Assembly: GCA_015491705.1 (NCBI GenBank)
Contig: WFVK01000392.1
Location: forward strand, 1-8,320
Direction of reading: 5' to 3'
Length of the DNA stretch: 8,320 bases
From: Nitrospirota bacterium
GTDB taxonomy: Bacteria; Nitrospirota; Thermodesulfovibrionia; UBA6902
Shown one piece after another: positions 1 to 5,331 of this stretch. The notes under the pieces are model-generated. The model was not told the DNA's origin, ran no database searches, and saw only the letters and a list, made by a program, of their open reading frames with translations. Numbering within the stretch: the first letter of the stretch is position 1; the number at the start of each line of letters is the position of its first letter. The translations under genes were made by a program, and so were the position numbers.

Positions 1-259
1 GCATGAGGGCGATGGTGTTATGCAACTGTAAGGTATATACAAGCATGTATTATTGGATGCTTTCAATTATTAAACGTCCCCAAATAGTTATTCATAAGAG
101 TAAAGGATATGTTGTTGCGAAAACTCCAGAAAATGCCCATCTTTCTCAAGAGTTTTTCCTTGCTCCTGCAACAAGCTACGCCATTATTTGATGACAACTA
201 TTATGGGACTGTCAATAGCGTCTTTTTTAATATCGAGCATCTAATATTACACGCTTTTG
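1..259. other. gene-poor left flank, no recognisable gene
   Basis: AT-rich stretch. The longest plus-strand frames here run 3-191 and 109-360. Neither has a convincing ribosome binding site or any motif I recognise, and they overlap one another in different frames. The only structure I can point to is the 20-base sequence at 69-88 that recurs inverted near 2279. It may be the tail of decayed accessory DNA that continues to the left of the window. Confidence 0.5.
69..88 (-). repeat. left copy of a 20-base inverted repeat bracketing the remnant zone
   Basis: The plus strand reads ATTAAACGTCCCCAAATAGT. The reverse complement of 2279-2298 is ATTAAACGTCCCAAAATAGT, which matches at 19 of 20 positions. 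The two copies lie about 2.2 kb apart in opposite orientation. All the decayed genes and the toxin-antitoxin pair lie between them. The core GGGACGTTTAAT, read on the minus strand, resembles the short GGGGACGTT-type sequences often seen around REP-associated (Y1/IS200-like) transposase genes; that link is from memory and is uncertain. Confidence 0.5.
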
Positions 260-644
260 TCATGACACTATTCTCTTTTCAAGCCCGAATTCTACCGCTT
301 TCCTGTAGGGCAAAGACCAGATTTTTTCTGTGCTGTTCCACTTTCCCCCTGCTTCCGTAACAAGATTTCTTATATCTTTTTCTACATATCCCACGCGTAC
401 AGAAACAATCTTATTTGATCCGGCAGGTTCCTTAGGCTTTGTGCTCCGGTTATTCCTTGCCAGTGGATATCATCAACAATAAGCTCAACTGTCTTGTACC
501 TCTTTTTTCTCTCTTCTCGTAACGGTAGCGGACGCAGACAAGTTGATCTCCGTATGTCTGTATGAGAGTTTTTTGGTTCCTCGCCGGCCCGGTAATAGTT
601 TTAATCCGGTCTGCATGAATGCCACATCCCTTGTTATTAAACAA
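260..644 (-). pseudogene. decayed small conserved protein gene with two frame changes
   Basis: Reading the minus strand leftward, one protein can be followed through all three frames. Frame one (644 to about 510) gives a segment containing KTLIQTYGDQLVCVRYRY. Frame two (about 498 to 455) continues with YKTVELIVDDIHWQ. Frame three (about 450 to 260) gives NKIVSVRVGYVEKDIRNLV, then an EAGGKWN...KIWSLPY segment, and ends in EKRIVS plus TGA. I recognise this order (TYGDxLVCVRYRYD, TVELIV, VRVxxxE, AGGKWN, W-L-Y, LGLExRI) as a small uncharacterised bacterial protein of about 110-130 residues that often sits in accessory DNA; its function is unknown to me. The first break falls at a run of six T (503-508) and the second at about 445-460. 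The only upstream starts are non-ATG. Two independent breaks argue for decay rather than sequencing error, though homopolymer error could explain the first. Confidence 0.65.
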
Positions 645-715
645 AATAATTAATGATGAGAAAAATAATTATTTGTTCTATAATATTGTTGCCCGGTTGA
701 TTTGTCAATAAATAA

Positions 716-1029
716 ATTGGCAAAAAAACGATTTCATTAAAAGGGGACATGACGAATAAATTCCTGACACACATTGCAGTGAACAGGAATATTACGGCTA
801 ATACTCAGAACCAGGCGCTCAATGCTATCGTATTTCCCTATAAAGAGGTTCTCAAAAAAAGATAGGAGATATCGGTGATTTCCAGAGGGCAAAAACACAT
901 AGACGCCTTCCGATTGTATTTACAAAGGAAGAAGCGAAAAAAGTAATTGTGCAGCTTGACTGTACGAAGAGGCTGAGGGCAAGTCTGCTATATGGATCAG
1001 GGATGAGGTTAAAGGAATGCCTCAGGTAA
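716..1029 (+). pseudogene. integron-integrase-like tyrosine recombinase, frameshifted and truncated
   Basis: The frame from 716 gives a segment containing KFLTHIAVNRNITANTQNQA followed by LNAIVFPYKEVL. This matches the N-terminal core-binding region of IntI-type integrases (FLTHLAV-x-NV-ASTQNQALNALLFLYREVL). It meets a TAG at 863. The protein resumes from 862 in another frame: RAKTHRRLPIVFTKEEAKKV, QLDCTKRLRASLLYGSG, then MRLKECLR and a TAA at 1027. The switch sits on seven A residues (854-860) and fits loss of one base. LLYGSGMRLKE is box I of the catalytic domain, carrying the first catalytic Arg. Everything after it is missing: HxxR, the later His and the nucleophile Tyr. About 45 N-terminal residues are also gone, with a stop at 713-715. 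An ATG at 749 with AAGGGG two bases upstream may be fortuitous. The fragment cannot recombine DNA. Confidence 0.8.
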
Positions 1030-1070
1030 TTGCTTCCGATACTTTTTGCTTGGTGGTATCCTTTCTATAG

Positions 1071-1130
1071 GGCTTCGGTCTCCTTTCTTTTAACTTCTCT
1101 TGTTAACTCCTAAAAGAGGTAACCGAAGCC
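1071..1130. repeat. 60-base imperfect palindrome (hairpin)
   Basis: GGCTTCGGT at 1071-1079 pairs perfectly with ACCGAAGCC at 1122-1130. After a two-base mismatch the stem continues with CCTTT against AAGAGG-type pairing, leaving a pyrimidine-rich loop. A second small hairpin, CCTGC-TTTTT-GCAGG, follows at 1132-1146. Just beyond it, GGACTTGACCCC (1153-1164) resembles short sequences often found near Y1/REP-type transposons. It could be a small non-autonomous repeat or an old terminator; there is no terminal T run after the large stem. The integrase fragment ends about 40 bases upstream. Confidence 0.45.
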
Positions 1131-1193
1131 TCCTGCTTTTTGCAGGTATTTCAGGACTTGACCCCGCAGATATAACAGGCAATAAAATTTGAC

Positions 1194-1222
1194 TGGTCAT
1201 TTTTAATGGTCAATGTTATAAT
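1194..1222 (+). promoter_or_regulatory. probable promoter/operator of the toxin-antitoxin pair (leaderless)
   Basis: TGGTCA (1194-1199; 4 of 6 to the -35 consensus) is separated by 17 bases from a perfect TATAAT (1217-1222). The expected transcription start falls at or within a base or two of the antitoxin ATG at 1229, and no Shine-Dalgarno sequence precedes that ATG, so the message is probably leaderless. Overlapping repeats are natural operator candidates for antitoxin binding: TTGAC (1189-1193) is inverted as GTCAA (1209-1213), and TGGTCA recurs directly at 1207-1212. Confidence 0.6.
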
Positions 1223-1228
1223 GTTTGT

Positions 1229-1447
1229 ATGAAAACGATCGGCGCTGCAAAATTTAAAGAACAATGCCTGTCAATTCTTGAAAAGGTTGATAAGGAGGGG
1301 ATTATTATAACCAAGCACGGGAAACCCGTGGCAAAGCTCATCCCGGTTGAAATCCGCTCCTCCGGGCTCATAGGGAAGATGAAGGGAAAGATTAAAATCA
1401 AAGGGGATATTATGTCAACAGGATTAAAATGGAATGCTCAATCTTGA
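1229..1447 (+). CDS. antitoxin, Phd/YefM (VapB-like) family
   Basis: A 72-residue type II antitoxin. The N-terminal part (residues 1-45) has the Phd/YefM fold signature: KTIGAAKFKEQCLSILEKV, then ITKHGKPVAKLIPV, the DNA-binding and dimerisation module that represses its own promoter. The C-terminal part (about 46-72, LIGKMKGKIKIKGDIMSTG) is the basic, flexible region that normally wraps the toxin's active site. The ATG start is fixed by the -10 box six bases upstream, which leaves no room for a leader. The last 14 bases overlap the toxin gene, the usual coupling arrangement in these operons. The reading frame is intact, in contrast to the decayed genes on both sides. Family is called from motifs; cognate pairing is inferred from position. 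Confidence 0.88.
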   Translation: MKTIGAAKFKEQCLSILEKVDKEGIIITKHGKPVAKLIPVEIRSSGLIGKMKGKIKIKGDIMSTGLKWNAQS

Positions 1448-1793
1448 CACCCATATCCTCATATTCGCCTTGTGTGATAAGCTGACCAGAAAAGAGAAGA
1501 CCATTCTTGCAAAAGAACCGTGGAGTATATCATCGATTGTAATCTGGGAGATAACCAAGCTGTCACAGCTTGACAGGATTGAACTGGACATAGATGCTCC
1601 GGAGTTCTCTCTGATACTATCTAATATTCATATCTGGCCATTGAGTCTGGATATTTGCCGGGCCATTAAAAAACTTGATTTTACCGGTGATCCGGCGGAT
1701 GAAATAATTGCAGCTACAAGCCTTGTTCATAATGTCCCCCTGGTCACAAGAGACCGTCACATACTAAAGTCAAAGATAGTTCCCCTTATTTGA
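1434..1793 (+). CDS. vapC: PIN-domain toxin, VapC family ribonuclease
   Basis: A 119-residue single PIN domain, close to the usual VapC length. The expected metal-binding acidic residues are all visible: D5 in NLDTHILIF, E39 in IVIWEITKL, D89 in GDPADEIIAATS (with D86 alongside), and D107 in LVTRDRHIL. Members are Mg/Mn-dependent endoribonucleases that cut tRNA or rRNA and stall translation when the antitoxin is lost. This group, paired with Phd-type rather than AbrB-type antitoxins, is common. The ATG lies inside the antitoxin gene, with AGGA about ten bases upstream, so translation is probably coupled. The 3' end overlaps by 8 bases the end of the opposing histidine kinase fragment. Nothing suggests inactivation. 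Confidence 0.88.
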   Translation: MLNLDTHILIFALCDKLTRKEKTILAKEPWSISSIVIWEITKLSQLDRIELDIDAPEFSLILSNIHIWPLSLDICRAIKKLDFTGDPADEIIAATSLVHNVPLVTRDRHILKSKIVPLI

Positions 1794-2151
1794 GGCCTTT
1801 CATCATAGTTGCCGGTTTTTTTATCTCAAAGGAAAAGAGTGAGATGTTTGCAAATTCATTCAGAATATTGTCGTGGAAGTCCTGCCTTATCTGCTCCCTT
1901 TGTTTCTGTAAGTTCTTCTCAATCTCAAGCCTCTCGTGATATAAACGGCAATTATCCATTGCAGAGGGCAATGCAAAGGGCAGGATAAGAGAGACAAGGG
2001 CCAACGTGCTCAGGCTCATGGATGTTTTCCCTAACACCCCCGGAAATACATAAAGGAAGATGAAGATACCACCTACCGTCAACGGGGCAAGGAGGCTTAA
2101 GAATATCTGCTTTTTGAGGAAAGGATCCTTTTCATTAATGAAGAGAGCGGA
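1786..2151 (-). pseudogene. sensor histidine kinase fragment (membrane segments plus phosphoacceptor helix, no ATPase domain)
   Basis: The minus-strand frame is open from a stop at 2152-2154 to TAA at 1786-1788. No ATG occurs at its head; TTG at 2080-2082 is a possible start. An N-terminal DPFLKKQIFLSLLAPLT segment is followed by two hydrophobic stretches (about 25 and 20 residues), then a charged coiled linker (HERLEIEKNLQKQREQI) and RQDFHDNILNEFANISLFS. The last is the HisKA_3/NarX-type phosphoacceptor motif, with His in DFHD. The DPxxKKQ-plus-membrane arrangement is typical of kinases with multi-helix N-terminal sensors. The HATPase domain and most of the sensor are absent, so it cannot signal. 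The C-terminus abuts the vapC stop, suggesting that the incoming toxin-antitoxin DNA or a deletion removed the rest. Confidence 0.7.
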
Positions 2152-2160
2152 TCAACTCGC

Positions 2161-2231
2161 TGTCATTTTGAACGAAGTGAGAAATCTTAATTTGTCGCAA
2201 TATAAGGATTTCTCCCGCTGGTCGAAATGAC
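2161..2231. repeat. dispersed-type palindromic repeat (GTCATTT...AAATGAC)
   Basis: The left arm at 2161-2189 (TGTCATTTTGAACGAAGTGA, then GAAATCTTA) is mirrored by the right arm at 2203-2231 (TAAGGATTTCTC...GTCGAAATGAC). I count roughly 23 of 28 positions pairing, with a 13-base AT-rich loop. The TGTCATT-x-CGAxCGAAG-x-GAGAAATCTT wording is one I recognise as a very common interspersed palindrome in bacterial genomes, found singly or in pairs in intergenic DNA. It is probably a non-autonomous repeat. Confidence 0.75.
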
Positions 2232-2278
2232 GCAAACTCAGGATCAGTTTCAAAAATCAGCTTCCGCAACAGATACTG

Positions 2279-2298
2279 ACTATTTTGGGACGTTTAAT
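2279..2298 (+). repeat. right copy of the 20-base inverted repeat
   Basis: ACTATTTTGGGACGTTTAAT here is the reverse complement of 69-88 with a single mismatch. It lies between the palindromic repeat (2161-2231) and the end of the transketolase gene (2442), so it marks where the remnant zone gives way to housekeeping genes. Between this repeat and 2442 I see no gene. Short open frames exist on both strands there, without ribosome binding sites. Confidence 0.5.
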
Positions 2299-2441
2299 CC
2301 TGCAAACATTTTCTGCAGGTGGGCAGCACAGTTCACGGTGAATACAAGATCACGCCTGTAGCCACGGGAGGTCCGGTTATTTTAAGGAAAAGTCCCGTCT
2401 CATCTGTAGAGGTTTGCTCTCCGGTAAAGTCCGGATTGCTC

Positions 2442-4274
2442 CTATAACAGCCTTTTAACCGCGGAGACAATCGCACCCTTTGATATTTCCTCGTAATCAA
2501 GAAGTTCGGCGGGTTTCCCGCTCCTGGGCATCTTCCTGACGGCAAGGGAATATACAGGCACCGGTTTTTCTGCAATCGCACTCCTTACGGCCTCGCCGAT
2601 GCCCCCTTCGCTGAAATGGTCTTCAACGGTAATAAACACGCCTGTTTCCCGGGCGGCCGTTTCAAGGGTCAGGCGGTCGAGGGGCTTTATGCTGTAAAGA
2701 TCGACAATCCTGATGAAGATACCCTCTTCCCTTAATTCCACGTATGCCTGAAGCGCCTCATGCAGCGTGATGCCCGCGGCAATAACGGTCACCCTGTCTT
2801 TATCGCTCTTTCTCAGTACCTTGCTCCCGCCGATTGCGAATCTCTCATCCCTGCTGTATATAACAGGTGTCGCCTTGCGAGTGGTTCTTATGTAGGCGAT
2901 GCCTTTATGCCCCGCCACTGCTTCGACCAGCCTTTCGGTGGATACGGCGTCCGAGGGATACAGGACCACGCTGTCGAGGACCGCCCTGAACATCGAGATG
3001 TCCTCAAGTCCCATTTGCGAGGCCCCGTCTTCACCTATTGAGACCCCCGCATGCGAGCCGCAGAACTTGATGTCGGCGCCGGAATACCGGCTCATCCTTA
3101 TCTGGTCGCATGCGCGGGTCATGAATGCGGCAAAGGTGGAGACAAAGGGTATCTTGCCCCTTGATGCAAGGCCGAGGGCGACGCCGGCCATGTTCTGTTC
3201 TGCAATATACATCTCGAAAAAACGCTCCGGATATGCCTCCCGGAATATCTCTGAATAGGTTGAATTGCTTACCTCCGCATCCAGCACCACCATGCCGGGA
3301 AATGCCGGGAAAATACGCTTCAGTGCGTTTCCGTAAGCCTTTCTTGTGGCAACGGCGCTGCCCGGCTCATAATAAACGTCCTCCATATCCTGCGGCGGCT
3401 TTCTCACGGGCTCCAGGTCTTCCGGGGGGGGGATCTCTCCGCGTACGGATTTATCCACCTCCCCGAGTTCTTCAAGGGCGCGGGGCAGGTCCTCGCGGCT
3501 GATGGTCTTGCCGTGCCAGCCGTTTTTATCTTCCATGAAAGAAACACCCCTGCCTTTTACGGTCTTTGCAATGATCATGACAGGCCTGTCCCCCGCGGTC
3601 CGGGCCTTTTCATAGGCGGAGAGAATTCCGGCTATGGAATGCCCGTCGATTACAATGGTCTCCCACCCGAAGGAAGATATGCGTTCTTCATAGAGCGCCA
3701 GGTTGTGCCCGCACATTGTCTCTCCGCGCTGGCCCAGGCGGTTTACATCAAGGATACCCACAAGATTGCCGAGCCTGTAATGAGCTGCTATCTGAATCGC
3801 CTCCCACTGCGAGCCCTCGGCCATTTCACTGTCTCCTATGAGCACATATGTCCTGTACGGGAGCCTGTCCACATATGCGGCGTTTATGGCTATGCCCACT
3901 CCGATGGAGAGACCCTGCCCCAGCGAGCCGGTTGCCGCTTCAACAAGGTTAAATGCCTTTGTGGGATGGCCTTCAAGGCGGCTGCCGAACTTCCTGAGGC
4001 TCATCAGTTCATCTTCGGTCAGCACGCCGGCTGCGGCCCACTGTGCATAAAAAAGAGGCGCGGCATGCCCCTTGGAAAAGATCAGCCGGTCATTGTTGGG
4101 ATGGCCGGGCCGTGTGGTGTCGAACCTGAATGTTCCGCCGAACAGGAGGCACGTCATCAGGTCGGTTGCCGACAGGGAAGAACTCGGATGGCCGGAACCG
4201 GCGTTTGTCGTTGACACAAGAATATAGTAACGGATCAGTCTTGCAATTTTTTCCAGTTTTTCCCGGGTATTCAC
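2442..4274 (-). CDS. tkt: transketolase, full length single-chain
   Basis: A 610-residue thiamine diphosphate enzyme that moves two-carbon ketol units between sugar phosphates in the non-oxidative pentose phosphate pathway. The N-terminal PP domain (about 1-270) shows SGHP (27-30), SKGH (67-70), the TPP/metal motif GDSEMAEGS (147-155) ending in DVNRLGQRG, and WHGK (253-256). A variable linker (about 278-308, with three prolines from a run of nine C) leads to the Pyr domain, where E359 in IAEQNMAG should be the catalytic glutamate, followed by GEDGASQMGLED (414-425). The transketolase C-terminal domain covers about 490-610. It is shorter than the ~660-residue enterobacterial enzyme but complete, and not split into two subunits as in many archaea. 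The start is GTG, with AAAGGAGG only 3 bases upstream. It lies 39 bases downstream of the TPR gene and is probably co-transcribed with it. Acetyl-CoA-independent relatives such as DXS are unlikely given the motifs. Confidence 0.95.
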   Translation of the reverse strand: MNTREKLEKIARLIRYYILVSTTNAGSGHPSSSLSATDLMTCLLFGGTFRFDTTRPGHPNNDRLIFSKGHAAPLFYAQWAAAGVLTEDELMSLRKFGSRLEGHPTKAFNLVEAATGSLGQGLSIGVGIAINAAYVDRLPYRTYVLIGDSEMAEGSQWEAIQIAAHYRLGNLVGILDVNRLGQRGETMCGHNLALYEERISSFGWETIVIDGHSIAGILSAYEKARTAGDRPVMIIAKTVKGRGVSFMEDKNGWHGKTISREDLPRALEELGEVDKSVRGEIPPPEDLEPVRKPPQDMEDVYYEPGSAVATRKAYGNALKRIFPAFPGMVVLDAEVSNSTYSEIFREAYPERFFEMYIAEQNMAGVALGLASRGKIPFVSTFAAFMTRACDQIRMSRYSGADIKFCGSHAGVSIGEDGASQMGLEDISMFRAVLDSVVLYPSDAVSTERLVEAVAGHKGIAYIRTTRKATPVIYSRDERFAIGGSKVLRKSDKDRVTVIAAGITLHEALQAYVELREEGIFIRIVDLYSIKPLDRLTLETAARETGVFITVEDHFSEGGIGEAVRSAIAEKPVPVYSLAVRKMPRSGKPAELLDYEEISKGAIVSAVKRLL

Positions 4275-4313
4275 ACGCCTCCTTTATAAAGCAGGGCTGA
4301 GGTTAATGATATA

Positions 4314-4886
4314 CTAATGGTATCCATTCTCTTCATCAAGCCATTTCTTCAGGGTCTTTATCTCCTCCCCCGTCAGCGACATGGAGGGCGGTATATCCCC
4401 CCCTGTCATAAATGCCAGGGCCTTGTCAAACTGGGTTCTGAACATCCCGTAATGGTCTGCAAAGCTCTGTATCATGGCCTCGGAAAACGTCATGGCCGTC
4501 TTCAGGTTTCTTGACGCCTCGTATTCATTGCCTGTCTGTGCATACGCCGTGCCCCTGGCAAAAAACGCAGCCCCGTGGTCCGGCTTCAGCTCTATGGTCC
4601 TGTCAAAATCAGCTATCGCGCTCCTGAAATCCTCCTTTCTCATATACGCTGTGCCGCGATAGAAATACGCGCGGAAATTACGGTCGTTCATCCCTATCAC
4701 CGTGCTGAAGTCTTCTATGGCCCTGTCAGTATCCTCTGTCTTGAGATAGGCGACACCACGGCTGAGAAAGGCGATTTCGGTTCTCTCCCCCGCCTCTATG
4801 GACTTTCCGAAGGCCTCGATACTTTCCTTATGCCTGCCCTCAACAAAAAAACGCTGTGCATCCCGGAACAGTTCTTTGGCATTCAT
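4314..4886 (-). CDS. tetratricopeptide repeat protein
   Basis: A 190-residue soluble protein with no signal peptide or membrane segment. Four consecutive TPR-like helical pairs can be read at about residues 2-35, 36-69, 70-103 and 104-137. The consensus is clearest in repeats two and three: AFLSRGVAYLKTEDTDRAIE, then AYFYRGTAYMRKEDFRSAI with DRTIELKP. The tail (about 150-190, including DIPPSMSLTGEEIKTLKKWL) is not TPR and may be an extra helical cap. TPR arrays bind partner proteins; no partner can be read from the sequence. The start is an ATG with AGGAGG six bases upstream. It is the first gene of a two-gene unit with transketolase, so a role connected with that enzyme or simple operon sharing are both possible. 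Confidence 0.9.
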   Translation of the reverse strand: MNAKELFRDAQRFFVEGRHKESIEAFGKSIEAGERTEIAFLSRGVAYLKTEDTDRAIEDFSTVIGMNDRNFRAYFYRGTAYMRKEDFRSAIADFDRTIELKPDHGAAFFARGTAYAQTGNEYEASRNLKTAMTFSEAMIQSFADHYGMFRTQFDKALAFMTGGDIPPSMSLTGEEIKTLKKWLDEENGYH

Positions 4887-4951
4887 GGTTACCTCCTGTT
4901 AAGGCCTGTATGCCGCCGGCGCATCTTCCGGCTTTTTAACGGCTTTCCATC

Positions 4952-4980
4952 ATGCTAAAACTTCCAGAAAAATTTTTCAA
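4952..4980 (-). promoter_or_regulatory. probable sigma70-type promoter of the TPR-transketolase unit
   Basis: On the minus strand, TTGAAA (complement of 4975-4980; 5 of 6 to consensus) is separated by exactly 17 bases from TAGCAT (complement of 4952-4957; 4 of 6). Transcription would start near 4945, giving a leader of about 58 bases. That leader contains a small hairpin, GCCGG/CCGGC (4915-4932), before the Shine-Dalgarno sequence. Confidence 0.5.
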
Positions 4981-5059
4981 TTGTTTTTGGATAGGTTTTT
5001 TTGTAATATATATATGCATCTGCGATAATTACATCATATTGCTGCATATGAAAAGCAGG

Positions 5060-5075
5060 TATGATTTAAATCATA
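5060..5075. promoter_or_regulatory. 16-bp perfect palindrome, FNR/CRP-like site
   Basis: TATGATTTAAATCATA is perfectly self-complementary. Its core TGAT-TTAA-ATCA matches the FNR box TTGAT-N4-ATCAA except at the outermost base of each half. It sits in the gap between the divergent TPR and PilZ groups, about 55 bases ahead of the small Cys-rich frame. A Crp/Fnr-family regulator is a reasonable candidate, but no regulator gene is in view. Confidence 0.4.
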
Positions 5076-5129
5076 TCCATTGTGATCATTCGACTTCTCC
5101 CTGGATAAACCGGGCCGTTGCAACAAACC

Positions 5130-5276
5130 GTGGCGAAAAAGAAACATACCGGCAGGCGGCAAGGGCATTCGCCCCCGAAAGAGGGCCCGTGCATCTGTAT
5201 AAACAGGGACTGCAGGCTGAGAAAACAGAAAAACTGCAAAGGGGTTGAGGCCTGCCCGGGATTCCGGGGCAAATAA
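5130..5276 (+). CDS. small Cys-rich protein (hypothetical, 48 residues)
   Basis: A short frame opening at GTG 5130 (TTG 5118 is the alternative; a stop at 5106 limits it) and ending in TAA at 5274. The product starts VAKKKHTGRRQGHSPPKEGP and then has five cysteines spaced C-x-C-x4-C-x7-C-x5-C (residues 21, 23, 28, 36, 42), ending CPGFRGK. The layout is a basic N-terminal tail and a compact Cys-rich C-terminal half with NCKG and CPGF motifs, which suggests a metal-binding or structural-cysteine mini-protein. I have an impression of similar KG-x-E-x-CPG-x-K endings in related bacteria but cannot verify it. Third-position GC is about 70 percent, with AGG/CGG arginines as in the neighbours. Against it: no clear Shine-Dalgarno sequence, and another frame (ATG 5049 to TGA 5246-5248) overlaps it. 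It lies 55 bases upstream of the PilZ-CBM48 gene, on the same strand. Confidence 0.5.
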   Translation: MAKKKHTGRRQGHSPPKEGPCICINRDCRLRKQKNCKGVEACPGFRGK

Positions 5277-5331
5277 TAAATTAATATTGCACCCGATGCC
5301 TTTTATACCGCTGTAAGGCAACAAACGGAAC

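Noticed and set aside
1071..1130. attC recombination site
   Set aside because: The palindrome length fits, but no RYYYAAC/GTTRRRY core pair is present at the expected places: TTTTAAC lacks the leading purine and GTTAACT breaks the purine run.
2319..2447. 42-codon plus-strand frame from GTG with a protein-like composition
   Set aside because: It has no ribosome binding site, no recognised motif, overlaps the 3' end of transketolase in antisense, and the opposite strand is equally open.
3424..3432. Run of nine G within transketolase as a phase-variation tract
   Set aside because: It encodes three in-frame prolines in a variable linker, the gene is intact, and a central metabolic enzyme is an unlikely phase-variable target.
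3513..4214. Long plus-strand frame of 233 codons inside transketolase
   Set aside because: It is antisense to a clear, motif-complete transketolase; the openness reflects codon bias of the GC-rich real gene.
4915..4937. GCCGG-N8-CCGGC followed by five T on the plus strand, resembling a Rho-independent terminator
   Set aside because: No plus-strand gene lies upstream to terminate, and on the minus strand it falls in the leader of the TPR gene. The stem is only 5 bp, so it is more likely a leader hairpin or chance.
4952..5248. 98-codon plus-strand frame (and its shorter ATG 5049 version) before the PilZ gene
   Set aside because: It runs through the AT-rich promoter region and the palindrome; the overlapping Cys-rich frame at 5130-5276 has better codon bias and a more protein-like pattern.
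5016..5331. Structured leader or riboswitch ahead of the PilZ gene
   Set aside because: Several small GC-rich hairpins exist (for example 5253-5271), but none match a riboswitch consensus I know, and much of the stretch is better explained by the small Cys-rich coding frame.
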